The notes under the pieces: model-generated | Databases searched by the model: none | Seen by the model: the letters and a program-made list of their open reading frames with translations, nothing else | Told to the model about the DNA's origin: nothing | Source of the DNA: Paenibacillus sp. PastM-3 | GTDB taxonomy: Bacteria > Bacillota > Bacilli > Paenibacillales > Paenibacillaceae | Reading direction: 5' to 3' | NCBI RefSeq assembly: GCF_029893965.1 | Contig: NZ_JARXXP010000004.1 | Coordinates: 62,001-126,000 of the forward strand | DNA: 64,000 nucleotides | In this document: one piece after another, positions 7,777 through 17,443 of the stretch | Layout of the letters: every line of letters starts with the position of its first letter | Position numbering within the stretch: the stretch's first letter is position 1 | Program-made: the position numbers and the translations under genes

Positions 7777-10700
7777 TTGAAGAGCAAGCTCAAAAAGTAC
7801 GTGTCTGTAGTTCTCACTGTTTCTATGGCATTTATGCTGATGCCCTCTGCGGTTTCGGGTGCGCCGGAAGGCGGCGGTAACGCAACTGCAGCTGCCGCTT
7901 TGACACAAGTGGGCGATGTACTCGATTTTGAAGATGGCGAGTTAACAGGCACTGTAACCGGCGCTCCGGCAGCTACCGGCTCCGGTTCTGTAACGGTAGC
8001 AGTTTATGAATCTAACAAGGCACTCCGCGTTCAGCCTCCATCTGATACAGATTCAAATGAGGCCAAACAAGCCAGCTACTGGTGGACTCTTCCCTTAAAC
8101 AGCGGTGAGTATGACCTTACCGGCAAAGATCAGGTTGAAGTATCCTTTGACTGGTGGGCTGATATTACCCGTCCAAGTGCCAACTCGCTTGATGTCCGTC
8201 TTAATGACGGTACGGATCAAGTGGTAACGCTGCGGACTGCCGGAGGCGGGACAAATGCGGACTCACCGGCGACCATATCCTATTATGCCGGCAATATGAA
8301 TGCGGCTAATGCTCCGGCAACAGGAGCGTCTGTTACTGCGCTAACAGGCGTGCCGCGACTGACCAAACTTTCAGCGACCCTGAGCCTTGATCTCCTGGCT
8401 CAAGTGGCATCAATCAGCGTTACTGACGGAGGATCAAGGGTATACACTACGCCGCAGCCGCTAGCCATAGGCTCCGATAAACTGACCAGCCTGAGCATCG
8501 GTGCAAGCCGGGCAAGCGGACAGAACTGGGCAAGATTTAACGCGGTTACAGGTGTGGACTGGAATGAAGATACCTATGGTATGCGCGTTGACAATATCCT
8601 GTTCAAGGCAGCTTCGACCGGAGGCGTTAAACCGGTTATTAACCCGGGCGAGTTAACAATATCTCCGGCTTCCGTTGCCAGTCTGGAATATGGGGAAGGT
8701 TCTCTTGCCGATAAGCATTCGGCCACATTCAGCGCGGTTGTAATGCCTATTAATGCAACGGACCGGACGTTTACATGGTCAATCAGTGACGAGAAGATTG
8801 CTGCGATAGCAGTAAATCCGGACAAAAGTGTAACAGTTACCGCAGTTAGTGCCGGCGAGGCCACTCTTACGGCTGTGTCCACTATGGACGGGTCTATTAA
8901 GGACAGCGTGCAGATTAATGTAAAGCATGTTCCTTCCGTTACTGAGCCGGCTCCTGACTTTTCTGTACTGTTAGCGGAGGGGTACACACAGGAATTCGGG
9001 AGTAACTTTGCCGCTGGCGGGGCAGCTCCGCTATGGATATTTGCAGGTGGTACCTACCACACGCTTGCCAGAGAAGAAGCTCCTCAGGTTAATAATTATT
9101 TCCGGTTTGACGCCTCCGGTTCCGGAAACCGCGGCGGTAAGGGAGACTTACCTCACGCCGTTTCCGGAAGTAAGGTATATGTTAATCTGGACTGGAAGGT
9201 TCCGGCGGTTACCACCTTGCAGAATACGTTTAACCTGAGCTTCCAGGACGGTTCTAACGTTCTGCTTAGCTTAAGAACAGGTACGTATAACGGGGCAAGA
9301 ACAATAGGTGCGTTTGCAGGGAGCCTGCCAGGGCCGACCGGACCCAATCCGGCCAACTTCTGGAGCAGTGACCGTTACCACGCTTTTACTTATAACGATG
9401 TGAATGTATGGTATAAGGTAGGCGTAGAGTTTGATTTTGATACGATGCTCGCTACGGTGTCCCTTGTTCCAAGAGATACTGCCGGCGCTGTGCCGTCTGT
9501 ACTTACGATTCCTTTTGAGGGCAGCCAGATCAGCTCGTTCGTTCTTACAGGTGAGCGCGCCGGCGGGAATAACGTAGGTGTAGTTGATAATGGCGTAGAT
9601 AATTTGTATTTCTTTACGAAGCAGCTTTCAGCAGACACCATAGTAGAAGTGCTGCCGTATGAGTTCTTGCCGGAACTTCCGGCAACAGCGGACAGCAATA
9701 CCTTGCAGAGCTGGTTCAAGACTGTATACATCGGGGATGTGACTGACGAGGCAGGGCTTGATCTGCCGGCAACGGTTAAGGTTAAGCTTGCGGACGGCAC
9801 TACTGCCGAGGTAGGCGTAACCTGGGCTTTAACAGAAGCCCCATGGTCTACAGCGGCTGCAGATCTGGTTTATAAGGCAGATAAACAGGGCATATTTTCC
9901 TATGCCGGGACGCTTACCAGTGTTCCTGACGTAGCAGTTAACAGAATGGGATTAAAGGCGAAGCTGTACATCGAGAACCGGCATAAAGACAAGGTTACTG
10001 CGGAGCCGATCTCAATGGAGTGGCTGGACAGAGGCGTGGTAGCCGTTCCGGTGAACAGCGGCAAAGGTGTGCTTGTAACATGGCGTCTGCTGTCCTCTGA
10101 ATACAACAAAAGCTTAACCTTTAATGTCTACAGAAACGGCGACAAGATTAACACGTCACCAGTTACTGTGCTGGATTATGTGGATGCAGGCGGTAAAACC
10201 GGAGACAGATACGAAGTAGAGACTATAAACACTGGCGCGATGAGCAAGCCTGCAACAGCGTGGGCTAACAATTATGTTGATATTCCGCTTCAGAGACCGG
10301 CTGATCGTCCTAACCCGGCTCTGGCTTACGGTGCGGCATCTAGTGCCGACCCGATTACCTACACAGCCAATGACACCTCTGTAGCGGATATTAACGGTGA
10401 TGGCCAGTATGAGATTCTTGTAAAATGGTATCCGTCCCAGGCCCAGGATCCGGGTCTTGCAAACCGGCATACCGGCGAAACCATTTTTGATGCCTATACG
10501 CTTGAAGGAAAATTGCTGTGGAGAATCAACCTGGGTATCAACATCGTGTCCAGCGCCCATCACAGCGCATTTAACTTCTATGATCTGGATCAGGACGGAA
10601 AAGCGGAATTTTCAGTTAAGACAGCAGACGGAACAAGGGGTTATCTTCCTAAAGCGGACGGTACCATTGATGATCTGACTGACACTCCTGCCTGGGTACT

Positions 10701-13029
10701 GGGTGACCCGGAAGCCGTATGGGTAGGCGGCCTTCAGAATCCGGCAAAAGATAATCAGGTCAACAATACGGCGCTGGGCAGAGTTGCGTCCGGTCCGGAA
10801 ACCTTTACGGTGTTTAACGGGGAAACCGGCAAACCGGTTGATACCGTTGATTATTTTGCACCGTACAGCATTAGCTCAAACTGGGGCGATAACAACAATA
10901 ACCGCAGCGACCGCTTCAACGGAGCCGTTGCCTATATGCCGAAGAATGGCGAATATGGCGCTGAGCCTTATCCTACCGTTATTGAGGTGCGCGCTCACTA
11001 CGGCCCGCAGTATGTAGCGGCATACCAGTTTATTGACGGTAAAATAGTGGAGATCTGGACGTTCACGCTGGCTGACTGGAATGCAGGCAACAATCAGGGC
11101 AATCACAATGTTAAGGTGGCCGATGTGGATTTTGACGGCTATAACGAGGTTGTGCTTGGCGGCATCACGATCGATCAGGATGGAACGATTGTGTGGAGCA
11201 CCAACGGAACGAGAGGTACAGTAGCCGGAGGTCACGGTGACGCGCTGCATGTAGCCGCGATGGTACCGGACAGCAACGAAATTTATGTTTTCCAGCCGCA
11301 TGAAGCCAGTCCGCCAAACAATGTAACGCTGGTTCGCGGTTCCACAGGGGAAGCAGTGTGGACCTATTCAGCGAACTTAGGCGATGTTGGACGCGGCGTT
11401 GCAGCTAATGTAACTCCTTTACCGGGCTTTGAGGTGTGGGCGATAGGGACACCTATGTACAATATTCTAAGTGGTGAGGTTATTACATCTGATGTTGGCG
11501 GTATCGGCGTTGCTAATAAGGCGCCGGTTAACTTCATCCTGTATTGGGACGGAGACCTGCTGAGTGAATTCTTTGACGGGCCTGATAACTATAACTCAAC
11601 AGCCGCTCCAGCGATCACGAAATTTAATTATGATGTGACAACTGGGCAGAGCGAGCTTACAACGCTCCAGACTCTGACCGGAACCTATTCCAATAACGGA
11701 ACCAAGGCGAACCCGAGCCTTATCGCTGATATTTTCGGAGACTGGCGTGATGAGGTTCTTGTCCGCACCAATGACAATAACGCGCTGAGAATCTACACGA
11801 CGGATATTCCAACCGACAATGTAATTTACACGCTGATGCATGATCCGCAGTATCGCCTGGCTGCTAACTCGCAGAATGCCATGTACAACCAGCCGGCGCA
11901 TTTGAGCTTTTACCTGGGTGAAGACATCCGTGATGAAGTTCAGAACATGGAGCTTCCGGTGTCTAAGATCTACTACACTGCAGAAGTTGACGTTACCCCG
12001 GCTGAGAATTCTGTTCTCTCTGTAACAGAGGCAACGTACTATACGAACGCGGGAGCTGACCTCACGGTAACGGTGACATTAAACGGAAACACGCTTGCCG
12101 GGATTAAAAAGGGTGATATTGCCCTTGCTGAGACCGACTACAGCCTGGGTGCTGTAACGCCGGATGGCAAACAGACGGTTACAATCAAGAGAAGCTATTT
12201 GGCAACACTGTCTAATGGTGATATCCTGACCTTCGTGTTCAGTTCAGGGAAGTCTGCGAAGCTGAAGATTACGGTGACGACACAAGAGGTCTCTATTCCG
12301 GGATCAAATCCGGGATCAAACCCGGTTACTCCGACGCCAACCCCGGGCCCTACAGCGGGCTCCGGAACAGGTACCGGTTCTGCAGTGCAGACACCTACTC
12401 CGGAAAAGCCTGTTTTAAAGAGCACTCTTGTGAACGCAGAGCAGACTAAGGCTAAGCTGCAGCAGGCACTGCAAGCAAATCAGCCGGTCAGCTTCTCTGA
12501 CGTACCACAAACGCATTGGGCAGCAAAAGCAATCCGGTTAGCTTCACAGCTTGGCATCGTCGAAGGTACGCTTAACGGCGAGTTCAAGGGTTCAAATCAT
12601 GTAACCCGGGCTGAATTCACTGCGATGATCGTCCGTACGTTGGGCATTGATACGACAGGAGGATCAGGCTCCTTCTCTGACACTAAGGGTCATTGGGCAG
12701 ATGCCTATATCACGGCATTACAACGTGCAGGTATCGTGAACGGTTCGGGCAACGGCAAGTTCAATCCTAATCAGGAGATTACCCGTGCCGAGATGGCTGC
12801 AATTCTGGCCCGTGTGCTGGATATGAGTGCACCTGCCAGCGCAGCGCAATTCTCTGATCTTAGCAATCATTGGGCTGCAGACAGCATTGAGCAGCTCAGC
12901 AGGGCAGGTATCGTATCCGGTATGGGCAACGGTAAGTTCGCACCGAACGACACTGCTACCCGTGATCAATCGGTAACGATTATTATGCGGATGCTGAATA
13001 TTGTGCTTGATTTGAGTCTGGAGCTGTAG
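7777..13029 (+). CDS. SLH-anchored family 11 rhamnogalacturonan lyase, multidomain
   Basis: Secreted giant enzyme of 1750 residues, expected to cleave the rhamnogalacturonan I backbone of pectin at the cell surface. TTG 7777 is preferred because AGGAG (7764-7768) lies eight bases before it and it gives a compact signal peptide (MKSKLKKYVSVVL, cleavage near AVSGA). The ATG at 7750 has no ribosome site. In order: two jelly-roll-like regions, a bacterial Ig-like domain (about 290-385), another Ig-like region (about 630-735), and the PL11 seven-bladed catalytic region (about 740-1395, with DINGDGQYEILVKWYPS and DLDQDGKAEFSVKTADGTRG). Then come an X2-like module (about 1405-1500), a Pro/Thr-rich linker and three SLH repeats (about 1570-1750, each with FSD...HWA and ITRAE-like motifs). 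The SLH repeats should tether it to cell-wall polymer. Confidence 0.93.
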   Translation: MKSKLKKYVSVVLTVSMAFMLMPSAVSGAPEGGGNATAAAALTQVGDVLDFEDGELTGTVTGAPAATGSGSVTVAVYESNKALRVQPPSDTDSNEAKQASYWWTLPLNSGEYDLTGKDQVEVSFDWWADITRPSANSLDVRLNDGTDQVVTLRTAGGGTNADSPATISYYAGNMNAANAPATGASVTALTGVPRLTKLSATLSLDLLAQVASISVTDGGSRVYTTPQPLAIGSDKLTSLSIGASRASGQNWARFNAVTGVDWNEDTYGMRVDNILFKAASTGGVKPVINPGELTISPASVASLEYGEGSLADKHSATFSAVVMPINATDRTFTWSISDEKIAAIAVNPDKSVTVTAVSAGEATLTAVSTMDGSIKDSVQINVKHVPSVTEPAPDFSVLLAEGYTQEFGSNFAAGGAAPLWIFAGGTYHTLAREEAPQVNNYFRFDASGSGNRGGKGDLPHAVSGSKVYVNLDWKVPAVTTLQNTFNLSFQDGSNVLLSLRTGTYNGARTIGAFAGSLPGPTGPNPANFWSSDRYHAFTYNDVNVWYKVGVEFDFDTMLATVSLVPRDTAGAVPSVLTIPFEGSQISSFVLTGERAGGNNVGVVDNGVDNLYFFTKQLSADTIVEVLPYEFLPELPATADSNTLQSWFKTVYIGDVTDEAGLDLPATVKVKLADGTTAEVGVTWALTEAPWSTAAADLVYKADKQGIFSYAGTLTSVPDVAVNRMGLKAKLYIENRHKDKVTAEPISMEWLDRGVVAVPVNSGKGVLVTWRLLSSEYNKSLTFNVYRNGDKINTSPVTVLDYVDAGGKTGDRYEVETINTGAMSKPATAWANNYVDIPLQRPADRPNPALAYGAASSADPITYTANDTSVADINGDGQYEILVKWYPSQAQDPGLANRHTGETIFDAYTLEGKLLWRINLGINIVSSAHHSAFNFYDLDQDGKAEFSVKTADGTRGYLPKADGTIDDLTDTPAWVLGDPEAVWVGGLQNPAKDNQVNNTALGRVASGPETFTVFNGETGKPVDTVDYFAPYSISSNWGDNNNNRSDRFNGAVAYMPKNGEYGAEPYPTVIEVRAHYGPQYVAAYQFIDGKIVEIWTFTLADWNAGNNQGNHNVKVADVDFDGYNEVVLGGITIDQDGTIVWSTNGTRGTVAGGHGDALHVAAMVPDSNEIYVFQPHEASPPNNVTLVRGSTGEAVWTYSANLGDVGRGVAANVTPLPGFEVWAIGTPMYNILSGEVITSDVGGIGVANKAPVNFILYWDGDLLSEFFDGPDNYNSTAAPAITKFNYDVTTGQSELTTLQTLTGTYSNNGTKANPSLIADIFGDWRDEVLVRTNDNNALRIYTTDIPTDNVIYTLMHDPQYRLAANSQNAMYNQPAHLSFYLGEDIRDEVQNMELPVSKIYYTAEVDVTPAENSVLSVTEATYYTNAGADLTVTVTLNGNTLAGIKKGDIALAETDYSLGAVTPDGKQTVTIKRSYLATLSNGDILTFVFSSGKSAKLKITVTTQEVSIPGSNPGSNPVTPTPTPGPTAGSGTGTGSAVQTPTPEKPVLKSTLVNAEQTKAKLQQALQANQPVSFSDVPQTHWAAKAIRLASQLGIVEGTLNGEFKGSNHVTRAEFTAMIVRTLGIDTTGGSGSFSDTKGHWADAYITALQRAGIVNGSGNGKFNPNQEITRAEMAAILARVLDMSAPASAAQFSDLSNHWAADSIEQLSRAGIVSGMGNGKFAPNDTATRDQSVTIIMRMLNIVLDLSLEL

Positions 13030-13052
13030 GACAGCTATAACTGTTACACGTA

Positions 13053-13083
13053 GCCTCGCGGAGAATGCCGCGGGGCTCTTTAC
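13053..13083 (+). terminator. Terminator after the PL11 gene
   Basis: GCCTCGCGG/CCGCGGGGC stem with loop AGAATG and a short T-rich tail. Confidence 0.75.
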
Positions 13084-13399
13084 ATCTAAAGAGCTTTAGT
13101 TAAAGCTCAGGAAAGTGCCGAAGTGCTCGTCAGAAGAGTAGAATATGAGCAACATCGGGTCAATCCCGCGTTATATCAATTAAATTTTTACGCAATTTTC
13201 ACCAATTCATCAGCCTGAACATACAAGAGGGAGCACCGCTTTGCGGATGCTTCCTCTTTGTGCTTATCCCGGGCCGGTCAGCTGGCGGGACATCAAAGCT
13301 TTTACATTATACAAATCTGAAAGTTAAATCCCCGACTTTTGCGTAACCTCAAATTCTCCTTTATAATGATAGGCCAGTGCACGAAGTCAGGAGGAAGCT
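13084..13399 (+). other. Intergenic region with a second hairpin
   Basis: No gene seen. AAGAGG-GAGCACCGC/GCGGATGCTTC-CTCTT (13225-13258) forms a long hairpin followed by TTTG, possibly a backup or reverse-strand terminator. The rest is an A+T-rich promoter region for the MscS gene. Confidence 0.45.
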
Positions 13400-14653
13400 A
13401 TGAATTTTATTAAAAATCAGCTGGAGGCGTTTGGTGCCGGCGGGGTAATGGTAGATTATCTCTCGAATATAATCATGGTTCTTTTTATAGCGCTGCTCTC
13501 TATACTGGCTAATTTTGCAGTCAAAAAGCTTGTGCTGCGCGTCATTATCCATATCGTCAATAACAACCGGTATACGTGGGATAACATTATTCTCGAGAAA
13601 AAGGTGTTCCACAAGCTGTCTCATCTGGCGCCGGCCTTCATTATTTACTACTCGGCTTCTATTTTTCCGTTATATCAGTCTTTGATTGAAAAAGCGGCAA
13701 TGACCTATATGATTATCGTTACGATCACAGTGCTGAATGCGCTGCTTGATGCGGTTGATGCGATTTACCGTACCTTTGATGTCTCCAAGATCAGACCGAT
13801 CAGGGGCTACATTCAGGTTGCCAAAATCATTCTGTTCATCATTGGCGCCATTGTGGTCATCGCAAATCTGATCGGGCAGAATCCGTTGATTATTCTCAGC
13901 GGGCTGGGCGCGTTGTCAGCGGTTCTGATGCTGATCTTCAAAGATTCCATACTGGGCCTGGTGGCGGGTGTCCAGCTGTCCTCCAATGATATGGTGCGGG
14001 TGGGCGACTGGATTGAAATGCCCAAATATAATGCGGATGGTGAGGTCATCGACATTACCCTGAACACCGTAAAGGTCATGAATTTTGATAAAACAATTAC
14101 GATGATCCCCAGCTACGCCCTCATTTCGGACTCCTTCAGGAACTGGAGAGGCATGCAGGTGTCCGGCGGGAGACGTATCAAACGGAGCGTGTATATTGAT
14201 ACGAGCAGCGTGTGCTTTTGCACCCGGGAAATGATTGAGGAGTTTCAGAAAATCCATTATCTCAGTGACTATGTAACAGCGAAGTTAAGCGAGATCAAGG
14301 CCTATAATATTGAGCATCAGGTCAATATAGAGAGCAATGTGAATGGAAGGCAGCTTACGAACATCGGCGTATTCAGAGCTTACATTCAGGAATACCTGCG
14401 GAATCATCCAAAAATTCATAAGGATATGACCCTGCTCGTCCGCCAGTTGGCGCCGGGTGATAACGGGCTGCCACTGGAGATCTACGCATTCAGCAATGAT
14501 ACCACCTGGGGAGTGTATGAGTCGGTGCAGGCGGATATTTTTGATCATATTTTTGCAGTTATCCCTACCTTCGGGCTGCGGGTGTTCCAGAATCCTACGG
14601 GCCATGATATTGTTCATTTAAAAGAGAAAGCCGAGTACTCGCGGAGCTATTGA
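13400..14653 (+). CDS. Mechanosensitive ion channel, MscS family (YbdG-like)
   Basis: 417-residue membrane channel that would open on membrane tension and release solutes during osmotic downshock. Hydrophobic helices lie at about 15-40, 75-92, 95-118, 135-160 and 165-190. The last one is the pore-lining segment (NPLIILSGLGALSAVLMLIF, then KDSILGLVAGVQL). The beta domain follows with VRVGDWIEMP and ITLNTVKVMNFDKTI, then a long C-terminal cytoplasmic domain. Length and the extra C-terminal insertion fit YbdG-like proteins better than the small MscS. The start ATG follows AGGAGGAAGCT. Monocistronic between two hairpins. Confidence 0.92.
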   Translation: MNFIKNQLEAFGAGGVMVDYLSNIIMVLFIALLSILANFAVKKLVLRVIIHIVNNNRYTWDNIILEKKVFHKLSHLAPAFIIYYSASIFPLYQSLIEKAAMTYMIIVTITVLNALLDAVDAIYRTFDVSKIRPIRGYIQVAKIILFIIGAIVVIANLIGQNPLIILSGLGALSAVLMLIFKDSILGLVAGVQLSSNDMVRVGDWIEMPKYNADGEVIDITLNTVKVMNFDKTITMIPSYALISDSFRNWRGMQVSGGRRIKRSVYIDTSSVCFCTREMIEEFQKIHYLSDYVTAKLSEIKAYNIEHQVNIESNVNGRQLTNIGVFRAYIQEYLRNHPKIHKDMTLLVRQLAPGDNGLPLEIYAFSNDTTWGVYESVQADIFDHIFAVIPTFGLRVFQNPTGHDIVHLKEKAEYSRSY

Positions 14654-14664
14654 GAAAAGAGTCA

Positions 14665-14692
14665 GAAGCAGCCCTAACCGGCTGCTTTTTTT
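14665..14692 (+). terminator. Terminator after the MscS gene
   Basis: AGCAGCC-CTAACC-GGCTGCT followed by T7. Confidence 0.9.
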
Positions 14693-14845
14693 GTAGTAAA
14701 GGATGGATAAGTTTTCGGGGTTATTTTGCTGTGGTCCCGCCCGCCCATAGTCTGGAATGGGAGGTTCAAACGATCATCCCCCTGTCAAATAATCATTAAG
14801 CCAGGATTCCGCATCGCAGATTGCGATATGAGTAAATGATTGTTT

Positions 14846-14859
14846 CGCAACCGCTTACA
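14846..14859 (+). promoter_or_regulatory. Candidate cre box before the pectate lyase gene
   Basis: CGCAACCGCTTACA matches TGWAANCGNTNWCA at 12 of 14 positions, and lies about 50 bases before the start codon of the PL1 gene. Confidence 0.5.
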
Positions 14860-14909
14860 CAGGGATATGCTGAGGTTGTTTCAGGACCTAATTTATGGGA
14901 GGGAATGAA

Positions 14910-17078
14910 GTGAAGAAGAGAACGGCAAGGGTAACGGGGGTTTTGCTTTTATTTACAATGGCATTATCTTTGGTAGCGGGCAACTGGGCAAACCCTACGG
15001 CACATGCAGCAGGTGTGTCCATTACGGTAAGCGGGGGCTGGAATGAAACGGCTTATGCGGAGTGGTCGCCGGTAAGCAGTGCAACGGGTTATAACGTATA
15101 TGTGAAGCAGGCAAGTGCAGCGGACTCGCAGTATCAGCAGCTGGATAATCAGTTAATCCGCAAATACGCCTCTTACTGGAGAGCGGATGCAGTCGGGCTG
15201 GCCGCCGGGAGCTATGTAATGAAGGTAGAGGCTGTTCTGTCAGGAGGAGGAACCGCCAGCAGTGTAACAGGTACGCTGAATGTGGCGGCGCATGACCGGG
15301 CGGGATTTGCTTTTTCACCAAGCTCTCCCTTTGGTACAGGTTCCGGCGCTTATAACGCGAACGGGACGCTGAGAACTGGCGCAGAGGTCCTTTATGTTAC
15401 CTCACAAACGGCTCAAACGGTAACCCTGCCTGTCAAAACCAGCAGCTCAGGTACAGTACTGACCGGCGTTGGGCTCGGTGAGATTTTGAATCTGAGGCAA
15501 AAGGGTTATGATACGACTCCACTGGCCATCCGGATTATCGGAAAGGTTACAGCAGCTGACCTGAGCGGGCAGCTGAACAGCAGCGGCTATTTGCAGGTCA
15601 AAGGCAAAAACAATTACTCGGAAATGAATATCACGATTGAAGGGATCGGCCAGGATGCTTATGCGTACGGCTGGGGACTGCTGCTCCGGTATGTGGGCAA
15701 CGTGGAAGTCAGAAACCTGGGGCTGATGCTGTTCCCTGACGATGGCGTCTCCATGGATAGCGGCAATGCGAATGTGTGGGTGCACAATAATGATCTTTTC
15801 TACGGCGCGGCAGGCGGAGATGCGGATCAGGCCAAGGGTGACGGCTCCACGGACCTCAAGAACGGTTCATCCTATATCACCATTTCCTACAATCATTACT
15901 GGGATTCGGGAAAATCCTCACTGGTCGGCCTGACCGAACCGTCGGAATTCTATGCTACCTTTCATCATAACTGGTTCGACCACTCGGATTCCCGCCATCC
16001 GCGGATCCGCGTAGCGTCGGTTCATATTTATAACAACTATTTTGACGGAATCTCCAAATACGGTGTGGGTATGACGAGCGGAGGCTCCGCTTTCGTAGAA
16101 TCCAATGTCTTCCGCAATGCTAAGTATCCGATGATGATCTCTCTGCAGGGCACAGATGCACTCGGGGAAGGCACCTTCTCCGGCGAAAACGGCGGGATGA
16201 TCAAGGCGTACAACAATCAGGTGACGGGTGCAGCCAGCCTGATCTATGCCAACTCCGGTACGGGGACAGCTGCGGCTAATGCGACCTCTTTTGACGCCTA
16301 CCTGGCATCTTCAAGAAGTGAGACGGTACCGGGCACTTTTAAGGCCTTAACAGGCGGAACGGTCTACAATAACTTTGATACGACTGTGAACACGGGAGTA
16401 AGCGTCTCTGCGGTTGATGCCGTCAGCTCGGTTGAGCAGAATGTAAAAGCAAAAGCCGGGCGCCTGGGCGGCGGCGACTTTAGCTGGACCTTTAACAATG
16501 ACGTGGATGACGCGTCATATGCGCTCAATACCGCGCTGATGTCGGCTATCCGGGGTTATACTACCCAGCTTGTCTCTGTAGGTGGCAATTCCGGTGCCAC
16601 TCCAACACCGACGCCGACAGCACCGGCTACACCGGCACCAACAGCGACTCCTGTGCCAACAGCTACACCGGCACCAACGGCAACGCCTGTACCAAGCGCA
16701 ACGCCTGTGCCAACAGCGACACCGGTACCGACAGCCACCCCGGCTGCGGGGGCGTATGTCCACGACTTTACGGCATCGGGCAAAACGAGCAGCTTCTTTA
16801 ACATCCAGGGCAATCTCTCTACCAGCAAAGGGACGGTTGTTTACAACGGCCTGACCCTGACCCAATGCCTGAAAATCGAGAGCTCGACCAGCATCCAGTT
16901 CACAGCGGCCAAAGCCTCGACGTTAACCCTGGTCTTCAACGCCGAAGGAACGCAGATTAAGGTGGACGGAACAAGCTATCCGATCACGAACCGGATTGCA
17001 ACAATTCCGCTTGCAGCGGGGTCACATACGATTACGAAGGATAGTACGGCGAATTTGTATTATATGAAGCTGGAATAG
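14910..17078 (+). CDS. Secreted pectate lyase, polysaccharide lyase family 1
   Basis: 722-residue exported enzyme cleaving polygalacturonate by beta-elimination. GTG 14910 is chosen because GGGAGGG lies five to six bases before it; the in-frame ATG 14895 precedes that site. A signal peptide (MKKRTARVTGVLLLF, cleavage near AHAA) is followed by a fibronectin-III-like domain (about 35-120). The parallel beta-helix (about 125-550) carries WVHNNDLFYG, HYWDSGKSSLVG, FHHNWFDHSDSRHPRIR with the conserved catalytic Arg region, and HIYNNYFDG. A 45-residue ATPVPT-type linker leads to a C-terminal beta-sandwich (about 610-722), probably a carbohydrate-binding module. No SLH repeats, so it should be released. 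Confidence 0.93.
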   Translation: MKKRTARVTGVLLLFTMALSLVAGNWANPTAHAAGVSITVSGGWNETAYAEWSPVSSATGYNVYVKQASAADSQYQQLDNQLIRKYASYWRADAVGLAAGSYVMKVEAVLSGGGTASSVTGTLNVAAHDRAGFAFSPSSPFGTGSGAYNANGTLRTGAEVLYVTSQTAQTVTLPVKTSSSGTVLTGVGLGEILNLRQKGYDTTPLAIRIIGKVTAADLSGQLNSSGYLQVKGKNNYSEMNITIEGIGQDAYAYGWGLLLRYVGNVEVRNLGLMLFPDDGVSMDSGNANVWVHNNDLFYGAAGGDADQAKGDGSTDLKNGSSYITISYNHYWDSGKSSLVGLTEPSEFYATFHHNWFDHSDSRHPRIRVASVHIYNNYFDGISKYGVGMTSGGSAFVESNVFRNAKYPMMISLQGTDALGEGTFSGENGGMIKAYNNQVTGAASLIYANSGTGTAAANATSFDAYLASSRSETVPGTFKALTGGTVYNNFDTTVNTGVSVSAVDAVSSVEQNVKAKAGRLGGGDFSWTFNNDVDDASYALNTALMSAIRGYTTQLVSVGGNSGATPTPTPTAPATPAPTATPVPTATPAPTATPVPSATPVPTATPVPTATPAAGAYVHDFTASGKTSSFFNIQGNLSTSKGTVVYNGLTLTQCLKIESSTSIQFTAAKASTLTLVFNAEGTQIKVDGTSYPITNRIATIPLAAGSHTITKDSTANLYYMKLE

Positions 17079-17088
17079 AGCAGTGTAC

Positions 17089-17443
17089 TTAGTTATTGCC
17101 CAGAGTGTTAGATGAGCGGTTAATAGGCCGCCAGCTTGACCGGAAACCCAGTTCATTTCCACGAATCTGGGTTTCTTTTTTACATGCTTGCCTGTAATTG
17201 GACCCCTTTACCTCTTCATGGACAACAAAATAAGAATCAGGCTGATGGTGTGAGACGTAATCGCCATATTTCCTGCGCTGGCCAAAAAACTCCGTAACCA
17301 CGCGGTAGACAACATCAGCTCCTTGGGCTGGATCGGTGGGCGTATGATACTTCAAGTGCCAGATTGACCCTTTCACTAAAGGTAAGGTCCTTCTTCTGTA
17401 ACACGGCCTTCTGTGCGCTTGCTATTGCGGTGAGTACCTGTTC
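17089..17443 (-). pseudogene. Decayed 3' extension of the HIRAN-TPR gene
   Basis: Directly after the TAG stop of the neighbouring HIRAN-TPR gene, the same frame stays open for about 43 codons (EQVLTAIASAQKAVLQKKDL, then TFSERVNLALEVSYAHRSS) and stops. Coding character continues in another frame to 17089 (GADVVYRVVTEFFGQRRKYG, then DYVSHHQPDSYFVVHEEVKG). This suggests the ancestral protein was longer and has gained a stop and a frameshift. The pectate lyase terminator lies inside the distal end. The family is not recognised. Confidence 0.4.
17144..17181 (+). terminator. Terminator after the pectate lyase gene
   Basis: AAACCCAG pairs with CTGGGTTT around a 15-base loop, followed by CTTTTTT. 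Confidence 0.85.
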
